From: Bacteroidales bacterium
GTDB lineage: Bacteria; Bacteroidota; Bacteroidia; Bacteroidales; Muribaculaceae
Length of the DNA: 37,426 bases
Assembly: GCA_020859845.1 (NCBI GenBank)
Contig: JAJBVL010000003.1
Coordinates: forward strand, 1-37,426
Direction: 5' to 3'
Shown: positions 36,105 through 37,426 of the stretch, piece by piece
How positions within the stretch are numbered: position 1 is the stretch's first letter
Layout: each line of letters opens with the position of its first letter
The notes under the pieces: model-generated
Told to the model about the DNA's origin: nothing
What the model saw: only the letters and a program-made list of their open reading frames with translations
Databases searched by the model: none
Made by a program: the position numbers and the translations under genes

Positions 36105-37426
36105 TTATTCCATGAGCTTGCGGTAGCGGCGGCGTGGGGGTTCCTTGCCGCCGTTTTGTGTGCGCTTATACTCTTCGTAGTCGCTGTAAGAGCCTTGGTA
36201 GAACACTACCTTGCCATCGCCCTCGAAGGAGAGGATGTGGGTACAGATGCGGTCGAGAAACCATCGGTCGTGGCTTACCACCACGGCGCACCCAGCAAAG
36301 TCGTCGAGGCCCTCCTCGAGAGCGCGCAGCGTGTTGACGTCGATATCGTTGGTTGGCTCGTCGAGGAGCAGCACGTTGCCTTCTTGCTTGAGGGCCATCG
36401 CCAAGTGGAGACGATTGCGCTCGCCGCCCGACAGCACTCCTATCTTCTTCTCTTGGTCAGCGCCTGTGAAGTTAAACTTCGAGAGGTAGGCGCGAGCATT
36501 CACGTCTCTGCCTCCCATTCTGAACGACTCCACGCCCTGTGAGATTACCTCATAGACGGTCTTTTCGGGGAGCAGGTCGTGGTGGGTCTGATCCACATAG
36601 GCTATCTTTACGGTCTCGCCAACGTCAAAGGTGCCGGCATCAGCCTTCTCCTGGCCCATAATTAGGCGGAAAAGGGTGGTCTTACCTGCGCCATTGGGAC
36701 CTATAACACCTACGATGCCGTTGGGAGGAAGCATAAACTCAAGGTCCTTAAAGAGTTGCTTGGAGCCATAAGCCTTGGCGAGGCCGTGGGCTTCTATCAC
36801 CTTGTTGCCGAGGCGAGGGCCGTTGGGGATGAAGATCTCCAAGCGTTCTTCCTTCTGCTTCTGGTCCTCGTTGAGGAGGCGGTCGTAGCTCGACAGACGA
36901 GCCTTCCCCTTGGCATGACGAGCCTTGGGAGCCATGCGCACCCATTCCAGCTCGCGCTCCAGCGTCTTGCGGCGCTTGCTGGCTTGCTTCTCCTCCTGTG
37001 CCATGCGCTTGGTCTTCTGCTCAAGCCATGAGGAGTAGTTGCCTTTCCAAGGAATGCCTTCTCCGCGGTCGAGCTCAAGGATCCAGCCGGCCACGTGGTC
37101 GAGGAAGTAACGGTCGTGGGTGATGGCAATCACCGTGCCAGGGTATTGCTGCAGGTGTTGCTCAAGCCAGTCGATCGACTCTGCGTCAAGGTGGTTGGTG
37201 GGCTCATCGAGGAGCAGCACGTCGGGCTGCTGGAGCAGCAACCGACAGAGAGCCACGCGGCGACGCTCGCCGCCAGAGAGAGTGGAGATCTTCTGGTCGT
37301 CGGGCGGACATTGCAGGGCGTCCATGGCGCGTTCGAGCTTGGAGTCGATGTTCCAAGCGTCGGCCGCGTCGCGCGCGTCTTGGAGTTCGGCCTGGCGAGC
37401 TATGAGTGCATCCATCTTGTCGGGGT
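36105..37426 (-). CDS. ettA: EttA-type ABC-F translation factor (5' end outside window)
   Basis: The coding region is open to the right edge, so the N-terminus is missing; 439 complete codons are seen of about 555 in E. coli EttA. It lacks the first Walker A but has the first ABC signature LSGGERRRVAL and DEPTNHLDAESIDWLE, the P-site interaction (arm/linker) region with NYSSWLEQKTKRMAQEEKQ, and a complete second ATPase domain (GPNGAGKTTL, LSGGERNRLHLA, DEPTNDIDVNTLR). EttA binds the ribosomal E site and gates the start of elongation according to ATP level. The internal Met at 37415 is not the true start because homology continues past it. No membrane domain, so it is not a transporter. Confidence 0.93.
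   Translation of the reverse strand, partial: PDKMDALIARQAELQDARDAADAWNIDSKLERAMDALQCPPDDQKISTLSGGERRRVALCRLLLQQPDVLLLDEPTNHLDAESIDWLEQHLQQYPGTVIAITHDRYFLDHVAGWILELDRGEGIPWKGNYSSWLEQKTKRMAQEEKQASKRRKTLERELEWVRMAPKARHAKGKARLSSYDRLLNEDQKQKEERLEIFIPNGPRLGNKVIEAHGLAKAYGSKQLFKDLEFMLPPNGIVGVIGPNGAGKTTLFRLIMGQEKADAGTFDVGETVKIAYVDQTHHDLLPEKTVYEVISQGVESFRMGGRDVNARAYLSKFNFTGADQEKKIGVLSGGERNRLHLAMALKQEGNVLLLDEPTNDIDVNTLRALEEGLDDFAGCAVVVSHDRWFLDRICTHILSFEGDGKVVFYQGSYSDYEEYKRTQNGGKEPPRRRYRKLME

Overview
The window is a GC-rich (a little over 50% by eye) chromosomal segment of a Bacteroidota member, most likely order Bacteroidales. The reasons are promoters of the Bacteroidota form (TTTG/TTG, about 20 nt, TAnnTTTG), no obvious Shine-Dalgarno sequences, a fused SecDF, a stand-alone single-domain M16 protease, lipoproteins with acidic residues after the lipidated Cys, and a fucI-fucA-fucP operon. 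No species can be named from the sequence alone. There are no tRNA or rRNA genes, CRISPR arrays, insertion sequences or phage genes. Gene content is mostly core metabolism, with one respiratory module (an uptake hydrogenase) and one efflux module.

Layout. 1-557 is non-coding and holds a composite inverted repeat. 558-1121 is a YgjP-type metallopeptidase. 1347-8221 is a tripartite RND efflux operon (membrane-fusion lipoprotein, RND permease with an unusual extra hydrophobic insertion, outer-membrane factor) that ends in an LpxA-like acyltransferase. 8222-8487 is a second, very long composite palindrome between convergent genes. 8488-13248 (minus) holds metH and gap, separated by a terminator. 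13586-20295 (plus) is a tightly packed hydrogenase operon, hypC-hypD-hypE-hyaA-hyaB-hyaC-hyaD. It encodes three maturation factors, a Tat-exported group 1 [NiFe] hydrogenase small and large subunit, a cytochrome b anchor and the endopeptidase for the large subunit. 20268-22738 (minus) is a three-gene unit: an unrecognised 125-aa protein, an exported cyclophilin and an M16 peptidase. 22839-24203 (minus) is a beta-helix lipoprotein and 24336-27248 (minus) is secDF. 27453-29705 (plus) is hypF, the fourth hydrogenase maturation gene, with its own promoter almost touching the ATG. 29825-33572 (minus) is fucI-fucA-fucP for L-fucose use. 33763-36091 (plus) is pfkA followed by an RsmF-type rRNA methyltransferase. 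The right edge cuts an EttA-type ABC-F gene (minus).

How the genes work together. The hydrogenase should take electrons from H2 in the periplasm and pass them through three Fe-S clusters and cytochrome b to the quinone pool. HypC, HypD, HypE and HypF build the Fe(CN)2CO part of the active site, and HyaD trims the large subunit once nickel is in. The nickel-insertion proteins HypA and HypB are not in the window. The small subunit carries the six-cysteine proximal-cluster signature of oxygen-tolerant hydrogenases plus a seventh cysteine, which is notable in a lineage whose gut members are mostly anaerobes. The fucose operon lacks a fuculokinase. Two long composite palindromes made of nested hairpins look like dispersed REP-type elements. 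No clearly undescribed multi-gene system is visible; the best leads are the hydrogenase features and its control region, the RND insertion with the LpxA paralog, and the palindromes.
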